In this document: one piece after another, positions 56,335-64,000 of the stretch
How positions within the stretch are numbered: the stretch's first letter is position 1
Layout: every line of letters begins with the position of its first letter
Source of the DNA: Lwoffella lincolnii
Lineage (GTDB): Bacteria > Pseudomonadota > Gammaproteobacteria > Pseudomonadales > Moraxellaceae
Reading direction: 5' to 3'
Assembly (NCBI RefSeq): GCF_002014765.1
Contig: NZ_MUYT01000007.1
Coordinates: forward strand, 91,199 to 155,198
Length of the DNA stretch: 64,000 nt
The notes under the pieces: generated by a model
Database searches by the model: none
Told to the model about the DNA's origin: nothing
Seen by the model: the letters and a program-made list of their open reading frames with translations, nothing else
Made by a program: the position numbers and the translations under genes

Positions 56335-56940
56335 TTATTTGTTTTGCAGCCAGCTGGTTGCTTGATTGCGAGCGTTGGTGATGTCTTTTGAGCTTAGGTT
56401 GAGTGCCAGCTGACCAATTTTACCACGAGCCTTATTGCGTACTCGCTCATCGAGCATGCCATCACGAGCTGACAAATCATACCATTTATAGGCATCAACC
56501 AGTTTTTGTTGCTTTTCTTCAATCATGGCGAGCAGATAGCTGGCACGGTTGTCGCCGTGCATGGTGGCTTTTTCTAGCCAATAGCGAGCTTGTTGTTCAT
56601 TAACAGGCACGCCTTGCCCCATGGCATACATTTTGCCTAAGTTTAGCTGAGCTGGGATAACGCCCTGGTTAGCAGCACGAGTATACCAATGCACTGCTTT
56701 GGCAGGGTCGGGGGTGAAACCTTGTCCTTTTTGTAGGCGTTTTGCCAAATAAAACTGAGCATGTTGGTTATTTTGGTTGGCAAGTTGTACCAACTGTTCA
56801 GCACCCATTAAGTCAAAACGAGAGTAATCCAGTGGCACATTTGAGATAAGTTCAGCTTGTGATACACTTGCCAAGCTCAGAACAGCGGTCATCAATACTG
56901 CCTTTACTGTCGTCTTAACGGTCATCTTAAAAAACGCCAT
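56335..56940 (-). CDS. Exported Sel1-repeat protein
   Basis: A 201-residue protein with a signal peptide (cut after SVSQA, about residue 29) and three to four Sel1-like repeats: AQFYLAKRLQKGQGFTPDPAKAVHWYTRAA, then AQLNLGKMYAMGQGVPVNEQQARYWLEKA, and a weaker third (SYLLAMIEEKQQKLVDAYKWYDLSA), shown here by their ends HWYTRAA, YWLEKA and KWYDLSA. Such proteins act as scaffolds in the periplasm; the partner is not evident from context. Confidence 0.8.
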   Translation of the reverse strand: MAFFKMTVKTTVKAVLMTAVLSLASVSQAELISNVPLDYSRFDLMGAEQLVQLANQNNQHAQFYLAKRLQKGQGFTPDPAKAVHWYTRAANQGVIPAQLNLGKMYAMGQGVPVNEQQARYWLEKATMHGDNRASYLLAMIEEKQQKLVDAYKWYDLSARDGMLDERVRNKARGKIGQLALNLSSKDITNARNQATSWLQNK

Positions 56941-57572
56941 AAAAATTCCCTATTATCTGTGATAAGCATGAAACGATAAATAAGAAGCTTAATAAACAAA
57001 AACTAACATTTGCTGAGCCAACATTAACTTGGCAAATCGATGACTTGGTACATCTAAACACACAATTGAGTGTACAAATGTTAGCCAAAACATACCCCTA
57101 GCTTAACATTCCCATTTGCTCAACTCAAACATTTTTTAACCTAAGCCATGCACAATGTTACAATCCATAAAACACCATGATGGCGTAAAATCATAGTGAA
57201 ATCAACGACTTAGCATTTATTTTTCTCGTATTTTTATATTGTAACGACACAGTAAGATTGTAACCAATTACTACAGCAATACTTAAGTAAGAATGCCTTG
57301 ACACTTAAGCAAGATTGGCTTTTAGTGTGATAAGCCAGCTGCGCATGTTATCCATTGTTATCCATGACCCAAACGCCCATTTTTATGATTTTAGGTTTTT
57401 AATGTGATGACATGTTGTTTAATGTGATGACATGCGATGGCACTTGTGTTTTAATGCTGCTTCAGCGACAATAATTTATCATCATAAACGACTGTCAATT
57501 ATCGTATCATTGACAGCATAAAATATGGACATTCACCCGCCAACCATTCACCCGCTAACGACGTAAAAATCA
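56941..57572. other. 632-base spacer upstream of the amino acid ABC genes
   Basis: No gene is supported. It contains a 17-bp direct repeat with period 20 (TTTAATGTGATGACATG at 57398 and 57418), an imperfect 15-bp tandem pair (ATTCACCCGCCAACC / ATTCACCCGCTAACG, 57531-57560), and an inverted repeat TGTCAAT-N9-ATTGACA (57493-57515) that could be an operator for the ABC gene. AT-rich otherwise. Confidence 0.5.
57493..57515. promoter_or_regulatory. Inverted repeat upstream of ABC transporter ATPase
   Basis: TGTCAAT and ATTGACA are perfect 7-bp arms separated by 9 bases, 58 bases before the ATPase start. Regulator unknown. Confidence 0.4.
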
Positions 57573-58448
57573 ATGACGACTGCCATGACTAACTTAATTA
57601 CCCCAAGCACCATTGCCCCAAACACAAGCGCCCCAAGTACAAGTACCCCAAACACAAGCCCACACTCGCACCCCACTCACTCACGCCCCATTGCGTTACA
57701 GTTAGATGATATCCATAAAAGTTATGGCTCACTTGAAGTATTAAAAGGCGTGTCGCTGACCGCTTATGACGGTGATGTGATTTCGATTTTAGGTTCGTCG
57801 GGTTCAGGCAAATCTACCTTATTACGGTGTATCAATCTGCTTGAAAACCCATCGCAAGGCAAAATTCACCTAGGCAATGAAGAGTTGATACTAAAGCCAA
57901 GCAAATCAGGTGATTTACAAGCCGCCAACAGCAAACAGTTAGATGCTTTTCGTGCCAAAGTGGGCTTTGTGTTCCAAAACTTTAACCTTTGGCCGCACAA
58001 AACCATCTTGCAAAACATCATCGAAGGGCCAACTCAAGTCCTTAAAGTCCCCAAAGAGCAAGCCATTAACCAAGCCAAAACCCTGCTGGATAAAGTTGGG
58101 CTATTAGACAAACAAGATGCTTACCCTGGTAATTTATCAGGTGGTCAACGTCAACGGGTGGCAATTGCCCGTGCGTTGGCGATGCAACCTCAAGTGTTGT
58201 TGTTCGATGAACCGACTTCAGCACTTGACCCTGAGCTGGTTAATGAAGTGCTGGCGGTGATGCGTGAGCTGGCAGAAGAAGGGCGTACCATGTTGATTGT
58301 GACTCATGAGATGCGTTTTGCCCGTGAAGTGTCTAGCCAAGTGGTGTTTTTACACAAAGGGCGCATCGAGGAGATGGGGACACCACAAGAAGTTTTTGAC
58401 AACCCAAAATCAGTGAGAGTACAAGAGTTTATGGCTTCGCATAGCTAA
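57573..58448 (+). CDS. Polar amino acid ABC transporter ATPase
   Basis: ATP-binding subunit of a HisP/ArtP/GlnQ-class importer. The P-loop GSSGSGKS is at 74-81, and the signature LSGGQRQRVAIARALA, Walker B VLLFDEPTSALDPE and switch TVTHEMRFARE-like (here VTHEMRFARE) are all present, as is the class-typical FQNFNLWPHKTILQNI. The first 40 residues are a low-complexity tail of Thr, Ser, Pro, Asn and Ala (PNTSAPSTSTPNTS) built from a short repeat and not found in the family; no later start is convincing. Three binding-protein genes follow, but the permease gene lies beyond 63600. Confidence 0.92.
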   Translation: MTTAMTNLITPSTIAPNTSAPSTSTPNTSPHSHPTHSRPIALQLDDIHKSYGSLEVLKGVSLTAYDGDVISILGSSGSGKSTLLRCINLLENPSQGKIHLGNEELILKPSKSGDLQAANSKQLDAFRAKVGFVFQNFNLWPHKTILQNIIEGPTQVLKVPKEQAINQAKTLLDKVGLLDKQDAYPGNLSGGQRQRVAIARALAMQPQVLLFDEPTSALDPELVNEVLAVMRELAEEGRTMLIVTHEMRFAREVSSQVVFLHKGRIEEMGTPQEVFDNPKSVRVQEFMASHS

Positions 58449-58580
58449 CATTCGGCTATGCTAACCATAACGATTTATCATATAAAAGCGTTTGTTTTTA
58501 AGCCCTTGCTCAGTTATCATTCGCCTATTTTTTATGGATAATGACATCATATTGACATATGAATTAAGTCAGGGCAAAAA

Positions 58581-59435
58581 ATGATGAATGTAGAAACTGT
58601 ATCAACAAAAATCGCCAACGGTCTCAAACTTACTAACAGGCTTAAACTTGCCACATTGGCACTGATGAGCGTCATCGCACTCAGTGCTTGTGATGATGCA
58701 AGTCATGCCAACCCCACCAAACATACCGATAACAACAGCACAGATGTCAATACCAACCCCCCCACAGGCGTAACCATTCGCATCGCCACTGAAGGGGCAT
58801 ACCCTCCGTTTAACCATACCAATGCAGATGGCAGTTTGGGCGGTTTTGATGTTGATGTTGCCAACGCCATGTGCCAACAAATGCAGGCAAATTGCGACAT
58901 TGTCGCTCAAGATTGGGACGGTCTTATCCCAGGACTATTGGCAAAAAAATACGATGCCATCATCGCAGGCATGTCTGTTACCCCTGAACGCCAACAACGA
59001 CTAGACTTTACACAGCCTTATTTTGCCAATACCATGGTATGGATGGCTGCCAAAGATAAGGGGTTTGATGTCAATAACATCAATGGCTTTAATTTAGGTG
59101 GTCAACGCTCCACAACGCCGGGGGCATATTTGCTTGAGCATTATGATGGCAAAAATGGCAACCAAGTCAATCTTTATGATTCGTATGAAAATGCTTATCT
59201 GGACTTGGCATCAGGCCGCAGTGATGCCGTGCTTGCTGAAAAAGTCTCAGCACAAACATGGCTTAAAGACAATGCTCACTTCACAATCGTGGGTGATGAA
59301 ATTGATAACAATGACAACATCGCTGTTGCTGTGCGTCAAGCAGATGCTTTAAAAGAAAAATTTAATAAAGCATTGACGGAACTTAAAAACAATGGCAAAT
59401 TAGCACAACTTGAGCAGCAACATTTTGCTCAATGA
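58581..59435 (+). CDS. Amino acid-binding lipoprotein, paralogue 1
   Basis: Periplasmic ligand-binding protein of the HisJ/ArtJ class, 284 residues. A signal sequence ends in lipobox IALSAC, so it is probably anchored to the inner membrane. The binding domain starts at TIRIATEGAYPPFNH and has the ligand-site segments AGMSVTPERQQRLDFTQPY and GGQRSTTPGAY. It is the first of three tandem paralogues downstream of the ATPase gene and closest in sequence to the third. The likely ligand is a basic or other polar amino acid. Confidence 0.9.
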   Translation: MMNVETVSTKIANGLKLTNRLKLATLALMSVIALSACDDASHANPTKHTDNNSTDVNTNPPTGVTIRIATEGAYPPFNHTNADGSLGGFDVDVANAMCQQMQANCDIVAQDWDGLIPGLLAKKYDAIIAGMSVTPERQQRLDFTQPYFANTMVWMAAKDKGFDVNNINGFNLGGQRSTTPGAYLLEHYDGKNGNQVNLYDSYENAYLDLASGRSDAVLAEKVSAQTWLKDNAHFTIVGDEIDNNDNIAVAVRQADALKEKFNKALTELKNNGKLAQLEQQHFAQ

Positions 59436-59516
59436 TTTGCTTACTTGCAGTCTGGCGTATGTTGCTATACGATAACAGCATCACATAAATGGTTTAACAA
59501 TGAATAGGGAAATTTT

Positions 59517-60365
59517 ATGACAAATTTATCTGGCGTATTGTCTCACAAAGCCTTCACACTGACAGCTTGCTTGGCAGGCTTGGTATTGGTTGGTTGTAAC
59601 AACAGTCAAAACACCGCCACAGACACCACCAGCACGGACACCCCTGCTGGTGGTGATACCCAAGGTGAGGTTATCGGCGATGTTATCAAAGTGGCAACCG
59701 AGTCTAGCTATCCTCCCTTTAGCTATATAGATGCCAGTGGTAAAGAAGTGGGATTTGAGATTGACTTAATAAATGCACTATGTACCGAGATGAAGGCCAC
59801 TTGTGAGATTCGCTCACAAGATTGGGACGCTTTAATCCCTGGGTTAAAATCTAAAAAGTTCGATGTTGCCATTGCTGGCATGTCCATTACCCCAGAGCGT
59901 TTGGAAGTGGTTGATTTTACCAATCCATACTTTGAAGCTGGCATTATTCTTATCAGCAAAGTGGGCAGTGGGATTACGTTAGATAATTTAGATGGTAAGG
60001 CAGTTGGGGCTCAGCGTTCTACCGTGTCATCTCAATATTTGGCGGATAAATATCCCAAGGCAGACATTCAATTATACGATACCCAAGAAAATGGCTTTAT
60101 TGACATGACCAATGGTCGTTTGCATGCCATGCTTGTTGATCAAATCATTGGAATAAACTGGTTAGGCACAGAAGCAGCATCGGACTATGAGCAGGTTGGT
60201 GAAATTATCTCCACAGGTAATGACTCCATGGGCATTGCCGTGCGTAAGGGTGATCCGCTTAAAGGCAAGTTTGACATGGCATTAGATGCCATTCGTGCCA
60301 ATGGAACGTATGACCGCATTAATAACGAATATTTTGGTGAGGCAGGTGCTGTGCCTACTCAATAA
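59517..60365 (+). CDS. Amino acid-binding lipoprotein, paralogue 2
   Basis: Second HisJ/ArtJ-class binding protein, 282 residues, with lipobox LVLVGC. Binding-site segments are KVATESSYPPFSYID, AGMSITPERLEVVDFTNPY and GAQRSTVSSQYL. It differs from paralogues 1 and 3 in lacking the NADGSLGGFD segment (here DASGKEVGFE) and is the most distant of the three, so it may recognise another ligand. AGGGA precedes the ATG. It lies 81 bases after paralogue 1. Confidence 0.9.
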   Translation: MTNLSGVLSHKAFTLTACLAGLVLVGCNNSQNTATDTTSTDTPAGGDTQGEVIGDVIKVATESSYPPFSYIDASGKEVGFEIDLINALCTEMKATCEIRSQDWDALIPGLKSKKFDVAIAGMSITPERLEVVDFTNPYFEAGIILISKVGSGITLDNLDGKAVGAQRSTVSSQYLADKYPKADIQLYDTQENGFIDMTNGRLHAMLVDQIIGINWLGTEAASDYEQVGEIISTGNDSMGIAVRKGDPLKGKFDMALDAIRANGTYDRINNEYFGEAGAVPTQ

Positions 60366-60462
60366 TTTATAAATTTACATCAGATGCCGTTTGACTTTAG
60401 TGCAAATTGCAAATGGTGTGAATCCTTTTTTTGTTAGATATGTTAGATATAAGGAAATGTCT

Positions 60463-61389
60463 ATGTCAAAATCCATACTAAAGCCAATATCCAGTGCCTT
60501 TTTATTGAACTGGTCAATGAAAGGTAAATCCGTGGCGTTGTTGACAACTGTTTTATTTGGCTTAGGCTTAACTGCTTGTTCGCCTAAAGACAATGCAAGC
60601 ACAGGCGACGTTGCTGGCTCAACAAATGATGCTGCTGTGTTACGCATCGCCACCGAAGGGTCATATGCCCCCTTTAACTTTACCAATGCTGACGGCAGTT
60701 TGGGCGGATTTGACATCGACATTGCCAATGCCCTGTGTGATGAAATGCAGGTTAAATGTGACATCTCTGCCCAAGATTGGGAAGGTATCATTCCAAGTTT
60801 AAAAACAAAAAAATATGATGCCATTGTTGCTGCCATGTCGGTAACTCCAGACAGACAACAACAGGTGGATTTTACCCAGCCGTATTACACCAATAGCTTG
60901 GTGTTTTTGGCAAAAAAAGACAGTCATTTTAACCCTAATGATGCCAATGACATTGCCAATACCGAAATTGCTGCTCAGCGTTCAACCATTTCATCGCAGT
61001 GGTTAGAGCAGACACACCCCAATGCCAAAAGTCGCTTATATGATACCTTAAACAACGCCTTTATGGACTTAGGTAATGAGCGGGTTGGGGCGATGGTGTC
61101 AGATAAATTGCCTGCTTTGGATTGGTTGGCATCACCAAGTGCTGATGACTTTGAGCTTAAAGGTGGGGATATTGACATCAACGATAAAATGGCAATCGCT
61201 GTCCGCCAAGGGGATAATGAATTAAAGGATAAATTCAATGCTGCCCTTGCTGCCATTAAAGCCAATGGTAAATACGATGACATCGTTGCCAAAAACTTCC
61301 CGAAACTGGCAGAACATAACACGCACAGTGCCAATACACATGATGCCAATACACACAGTATTGAAGTTGAAGCAAACCCATCGGATTAA
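60463..61389 (+). CDS. Amino acid-binding lipoprotein, paralogue 3
   Basis: Third HisJ/ArtJ-class binding protein, 308 residues from the ATG at 60463 (AAGGA 7 bases upstream). The lipobox is GLTAC. Binding-site segments are RIATEGSYAPFNFTNADGSL, AAMSVTPDRQQQVDFTQPY and AAQRSTISSQWL. It ends in an extra tail with a repeated NTHSANTHDANTHS segment that is absent from the other two. A terminator follows, so the ATPase and the three binding proteins may form one transcript. Confidence 0.9.
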   Translation: MSKSILKPISSAFLLNWSMKGKSVALLTTVLFGLGLTACSPKDNASTGDVAGSTNDAAVLRIATEGSYAPFNFTNADGSLGGFDIDIANALCDEMQVKCDISAQDWEGIIPSLKTKKYDAIVAAMSVTPDRQQQVDFTQPYYTNSLVFLAKKDSHFNPNDANDIANTEIAAQRSTISSQWLEQTHPNAKSRLYDTLNNAFMDLGNERVGAMVSDKLPALDWLASPSADDFELKGGDIDINDKMAIAVRQGDNELKDKFNAALAAIKANGKYDDIVAKNFPKLAEHNTHSANTHDANTHSIEVEANPSD

Positions 61390-61513
61390 ATGGCTGCCAA
61401 ACCAACAGAGCCAGTAAGCAACTAAATTAAGCAATGAAAACAAGCAGCGAAAGTCAATACTGAGCTTGAATGACTGAGCCTGAATGTTTTTTTGGTCAGA
61501 TTGTTCATTGCAC

Positions 61514-61548
61514 AAAAAATCCCTACTTACATTAAGTGGGGATTTTTT
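61514..61548. terminator. Bidirectional terminator between binding proteins and alanine symporter
   Basis: AAAAAATCCC-T-ACTTA pairs with TAAGT-G-GGGATTTTTT around CAT (one T-G wobble). A- and T-runs on the two sides serve both converging genes. Confidence 0.9.
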
Positions 61549-61566
61549 GTGATAATAAGCAGATGG

Positions 61567-63006
61567 TTAATCGTCCCAAGCATCACGATTGGCTTCATGA
61601 CGCAATTTTTTAAAGTCATTTGGGTCAAAGGTAGGGTGCTTACCCAATTTTAACTGTCGTTCATAATCTTTTAACACCCTAAAGGCAACAGGTGATAGCC
61701 AAACGATGGCAACCAAGTTGATTAATGCCATTAACCCCATGGATAAATCCGCAAAGTTCCATACGGCTTGTAGGTTGGCGATTGAGCCGATGAATATCAT
61801 CGCCAATACTGCCACTCGCAATATCATCACTGCCACTTTAGCAACCTTAGGTCCTGCAATAAACTCAATGTTGGACTCACCATAGCTGTAGTTGGCAATG
61901 ATGGTCGTGAATGAAAAGAAGAAAATGGCAACCGCAATAAAGTATACTCCCAAATTACCCACATACTGAGATAATGCCAATTGAGTGAGTTGAATGCCTT
62001 CTTGCTCGACATTGGGGTCAACCACGCCAGACAAAATGATGATGGAAGCGGTGGCGGTACAGATGACAAGCGTGTCTATAAACACACCAAGCATCTGCAT
62101 AAAGCCTTGTGTGGCAGGGTGATTGGGATAAGTCTGAGCGGTGGCGGCAGCATTGGGGGCAGAGCCCATACCTGCTTCGTTAGAGAACAGTCCACGCTTG
62201 ATGCCATTCATCATCGCTTGGGCGATGGTATAGCCCAATGCCCCACCTGCTGCCTGTTCAAGACCAAAAGCAGATTTAAAAATCAAAGTAATGGCTGATG
62301 GCAGTTGGGGTAGGTTGGTGATGATTACAAATACGGCTAATAGTAAGTATAAAATTGCCATCACAGGCACAATCTTACCAGCCACCCTTGCCACTGACCT
62401 CATGCCACCAAACACCACAGGGGCAGTTAACAGCACCAGCCCAATGCCAGTTACCCAAGTGGGGATATGAAAGGCTTCGTTGACTGCTTGGGCGATGGTA
62501 TTGGCTTGTACACCATTAAAAGCCAGACCAAAAGCAGCCAACAAACTCAACGCAAACAAAATTGCCAACCAACGCTGACCAAGTCCTTTTTCGATATAAT
62601 AAGCAGGGCCACCTCGATAGATGTTATCGGTGTGTGGTACTTTATAGGCCTGAGCCAATGCCGATTCCACAAAGCTTGTGGACATGCCAACCAAAGCGGT
62701 AATCCACATCCAAAAAATCGCTCCAGGTCCACCCAAATAAATGGCGATGGCAACACCCGCTAAGTTACCTGTGCCGACCCGTGAGGCCAGTGAAGTCATC
62801 AAGGCTTCAAATGAGCTGATGCCACCTGCACGCGCACCGTGGTTGGAGATTTTGAGCAGTTGCCACATATGCCCAAAGTGGCGAATTTGCATAAAACGGG
62901 TGGCGACGGTGAAATACAGTCCCACCCCAATCAATAAATAAATGAGTAAGTAGCCCCAAATAATGCCATTACCCCAATCGACAAAAGCATGAAACCAGTC
63001 AAACAT
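61567..63006 (-). CDS. Alanine/glycine:cation symporter (AGCS family)
   Basis: Sodium-coupled amino acid symporter of 479 residues with some ten membrane helices. It has the AGCS signatures SFEALMTSLASRVGTGNLAGVAIA (in part, SLASRVGTGNLAGVA), FVESALAQAYKV, GLFSNEAGMGSAPNAAA and FFFSFTTIIANYSYGE. I chose the ATG at 63006 because AGGGAA lies 6 bases upstream; the ATG at 63012 abuts that site. It sits between the two parts of an amino acid ABC locus and on the opposite strand. Confidence 0.95.
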   Translation of the reverse strand: MFDWFHAFVDWGNGIIWGYLLIYLLIGVGLYFTVATRFMQIRHFGHMWQLLKISNHGARAGGISSFEALMTSLASRVGTGNLAGVAIAIYLGGPGAIFWMWITALVGMSTSFVESALAQAYKVPHTDNIYRGGPAYYIEKGLGQRWLAILFALSLLAAFGLAFNGVQANTIAQAVNEAFHIPTWVTGIGLVLLTAPVVFGGMRSVARVAGKIVPVMAILYLLLAVFVIITNLPQLPSAITLIFKSAFGLEQAAGGALGYTIAQAMMNGIKRGLFSNEAGMGSAPNAAATAQTYPNHPATQGFMQMLGVFIDTLVICTATASIIILSGVVDPNVEQEGIQLTQLALSQYVGNLGVYFIAVAIFFFSFTTIIANYSYGESNIEFIAGPKVAKVAVMILRVAVLAMIFIGSIANLQAVWNFADLSMGLMALINLVAIVWLSPVAFRVLKDYERQLKLGKHPTFDPNDFKKLRHEANRDAWDD

Positions 63007-63263
63007 GGTCATTCCCTAATATTTTAAGACAGATGATGTTTTAAGATGGCTGAATCAATCAAAGGTCTTTATGCACATGCCTTAAAATGCACAATGACAC
63101 ATTAGGGTGCCTAATAGAGAATGGCTAAAGACGCATGGTTGCAAATATTAACATAAAATGTGAGTGTCAGGCGTTATTTGTGTATTTATTTACTTATGTT
63201 GCGATATATTAACTTTATTGCGACATATTAAAGTTATTTTGCTGGTTGTTGGTAAATACACAC

Positions 63264-63291
63264 ATGGGTGATAAAAAATGGGTGATAAAAA
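63264..63291. repeat. Perfect 14-bp tandem duplication
   Basis: ATGGGTGATAAAAA occurs twice head to tail in the spacer between the symporter and the ABC permease. Confidence 0.95.
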
Positions 63292-63298
63292 ATATTTT

Positions 63299-63328
63299 GC
63301 CAGTGCATATGTTTCCACTGGCTTTTTT
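63299..63328 (+). terminator. Orphan terminator between divergent genes
   Basis: GCCAGTG (63299-63305) and CACTGGC (63316-63322) are perfect arms followed by six T residues. No plus-strand gene lies directly upstream of it, so it may end a leader transcript or mark a lost gene. Confidence 0.7.
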
Positions 63329-63347
63329 GTGCATAATGGGCTAAAAG

Positions 63348-63375
63348 CAAGACATCAGAGACAAGACATCAAAGA
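63348..63375. repeat. 14-bp tandem duplication
   Basis: CAAGACATCAGAGA and CAAGACATCAAAGA lie head to tail (13 of 14 identical), 20 bases after the orphan terminator. The remaining spacer from 63007 to 63621 holds no supported gene. Confidence 0.85.
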
Positions 63376-63621
63376 CATGGTAATAGAGTAACAGACAAGT
63401 CAATGCCCATGATTCGGTATGGACTTATCAGGAAACTTGGCTGAATTTTGTTATTTTTATTTTTACAAAATTTCACAGTGTGCTAAACTCATGTCTTATT
63501 TTACAAATTTGTATGGGCAAATTGTCATCTGTGACTTGACCAGTCTTAGGGAGGTTAATGATACAGGTAAGCAAAAATAAGCCTTATGCACTTTCCATGA
63601 CTGCCACAGAAGAGAACGATT

Positions 63622-64000
63622 GTGTTTGATTTACAAGGATTTGGGCATTTATTATTTAACGGAGCATGGGTCACCATCAAGTTGGCATTGACCAGCCTCG
63701 CCATTGGTATGGTGCTGGGTTTACTCGGAGCGGCAGGTAAACGTTCAAATATTTGGCTGTTTCGCCAGTTTGCTAATTTGTACACCACGGTGATGCGTGG
63801 CATTCCTGAACTGCTGTTGGTGTTGTTTTTATATTTTGGCGGTCAGATGATTTTGACGGCTATCCTAGAGTCATTGGGTCATCATGACTATGTTGAGCTC
63901 AGTGCGTTTTGGGCTGGGGTGTTGGCGTTGTCGGTGGCATTTGGAGCGTATGCCACCGAAGTGTTGCGTATGGCAATCCAAGAGTTGGATAAAGGACAAT
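63622..64000 (+). CDS. Polar amino acid ABC transporter permease (3' end beyond window)
   Basis: Membrane subunit of a HisQ/ArtQ-class importer; 126 codons are visible before the window ends. Translation from the GTG at 63622 begins VFDLQGFGHLLFNGAWVTIK, continues through a first membrane helix (LALTSLAIGMVLGLLGAAG), and has the class motif TTVMRGIPELLLVLFLYFGG. It ends in FGAYATEVLRMAIQELDKGQ, where the EAA cytoplasmic loop begins. It probably pairs with the ATPase and binding proteins at 57573-61389, although the symporter gene separates them. An in-frame stop lies at 63598, so the start is near GTG 63622. Confidence 0.88.
   Translation, partial: MFDLQGFGHLLFNGAWVTIKLALTSLAIGMVLGLLGAAGKRSNIWLFRQFANLYTTVMRGIPELLLVLFLYFGGQMILTAILESLGHHDYVELSAFWAGVLALSVAFGAYATEVLRMAIQELDKGQ

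Overview
The window reads as chromosomal DNA of a gammaproteobacterium of the family Moraxellaceae, most likely a Moraxella. The strongest marker is a response regulator/kinase pair matching the Acinetobacter-type BfmR/BfmS system. Other markers are dciA beside lpxC, a ZnuD-type zinc receptor with a His-rich loop, and a full division cluster ending in lpxC. The species is inferred and was not tested by any search.

Layout. 1-2600: zur-znuC (leftward) diverge from znuA around a near-perfect Zur palindrome. 2680-10900: ATP synthase operon atpIBEFHAGDC behind a good sigma70 promoter, interrupted between atpA and atpG by a gene-less, hairpin-rich element resembling a decayed IS200/IS605 insertion. 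11050-15750: bfmR, bfmS, a small membrane protein and an EnvZ-like kinase with no adjacent regulator. 16000-19850: rpsP-rimM-trmD-rplS, convergent with rho. 20550-33480: gshB and the wall/division cluster murG, murC, ddl, ftsQ, ftsA, ftsZ, lpxC, split between murG and murC by an AT-rich restriction-modification pair plus a GNAT gene. 33950-42800: dciA, a secreted CHAP/NlpC-like protein, yhbY with a DOMON-like gene, rlmE, ftsH, folP-sdhE-ygfX-like and a class V aminotransferase. 42800-47350: a persulfide/sulfide cluster (ETHE1-type dioxygenase, DUF2892, BigR-type sensor, SulP transporter, DUF442 protein) containing the scar of a deleted type III R-M locus. 47450-50050: znuD behind a second Zur box. 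50180-56940: SDR reductase, an unusually long FadE, radC, a DUF218 protein, ferredoxin and a Sel1-repeat protein. 57570-64000: a polar amino acid ABC system with three tandem binding-protein paralogues, whose ATPase and permease genes are separated by an oppositely oriented alanine symporter.

Functional links. Zur probably controls both inner-membrane (ZnuABC) and outer-membrane (ZnuD) zinc uptake. The sulfur genes form a plausible sulfide-sensing and persulfide-oxidising unit around a BigR-like repressor whose two cysteines have the spacing of the known sensor pair. AtpI-C, FtsQAZ/MurCG/Ddl/LpxC and RpsP/RplS/RimM/TrmD are ordinary core modules.

A recurring feature is the presence of short tandem duplications, mostly 14-17 bp and often perfect, in many spacers. 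Several include the stop codon of the upstream gene or lie just before the next start. No tRNA, rRNA or CRISPR array was seen. No wholly new system could be demonstrated. The best candidates for novelty are the orphan IS605/omegaRNA-like element inside the atp operon, the tandem-duplication pattern, and the restriction-modification pair with a variant methyltransferase motif IV.
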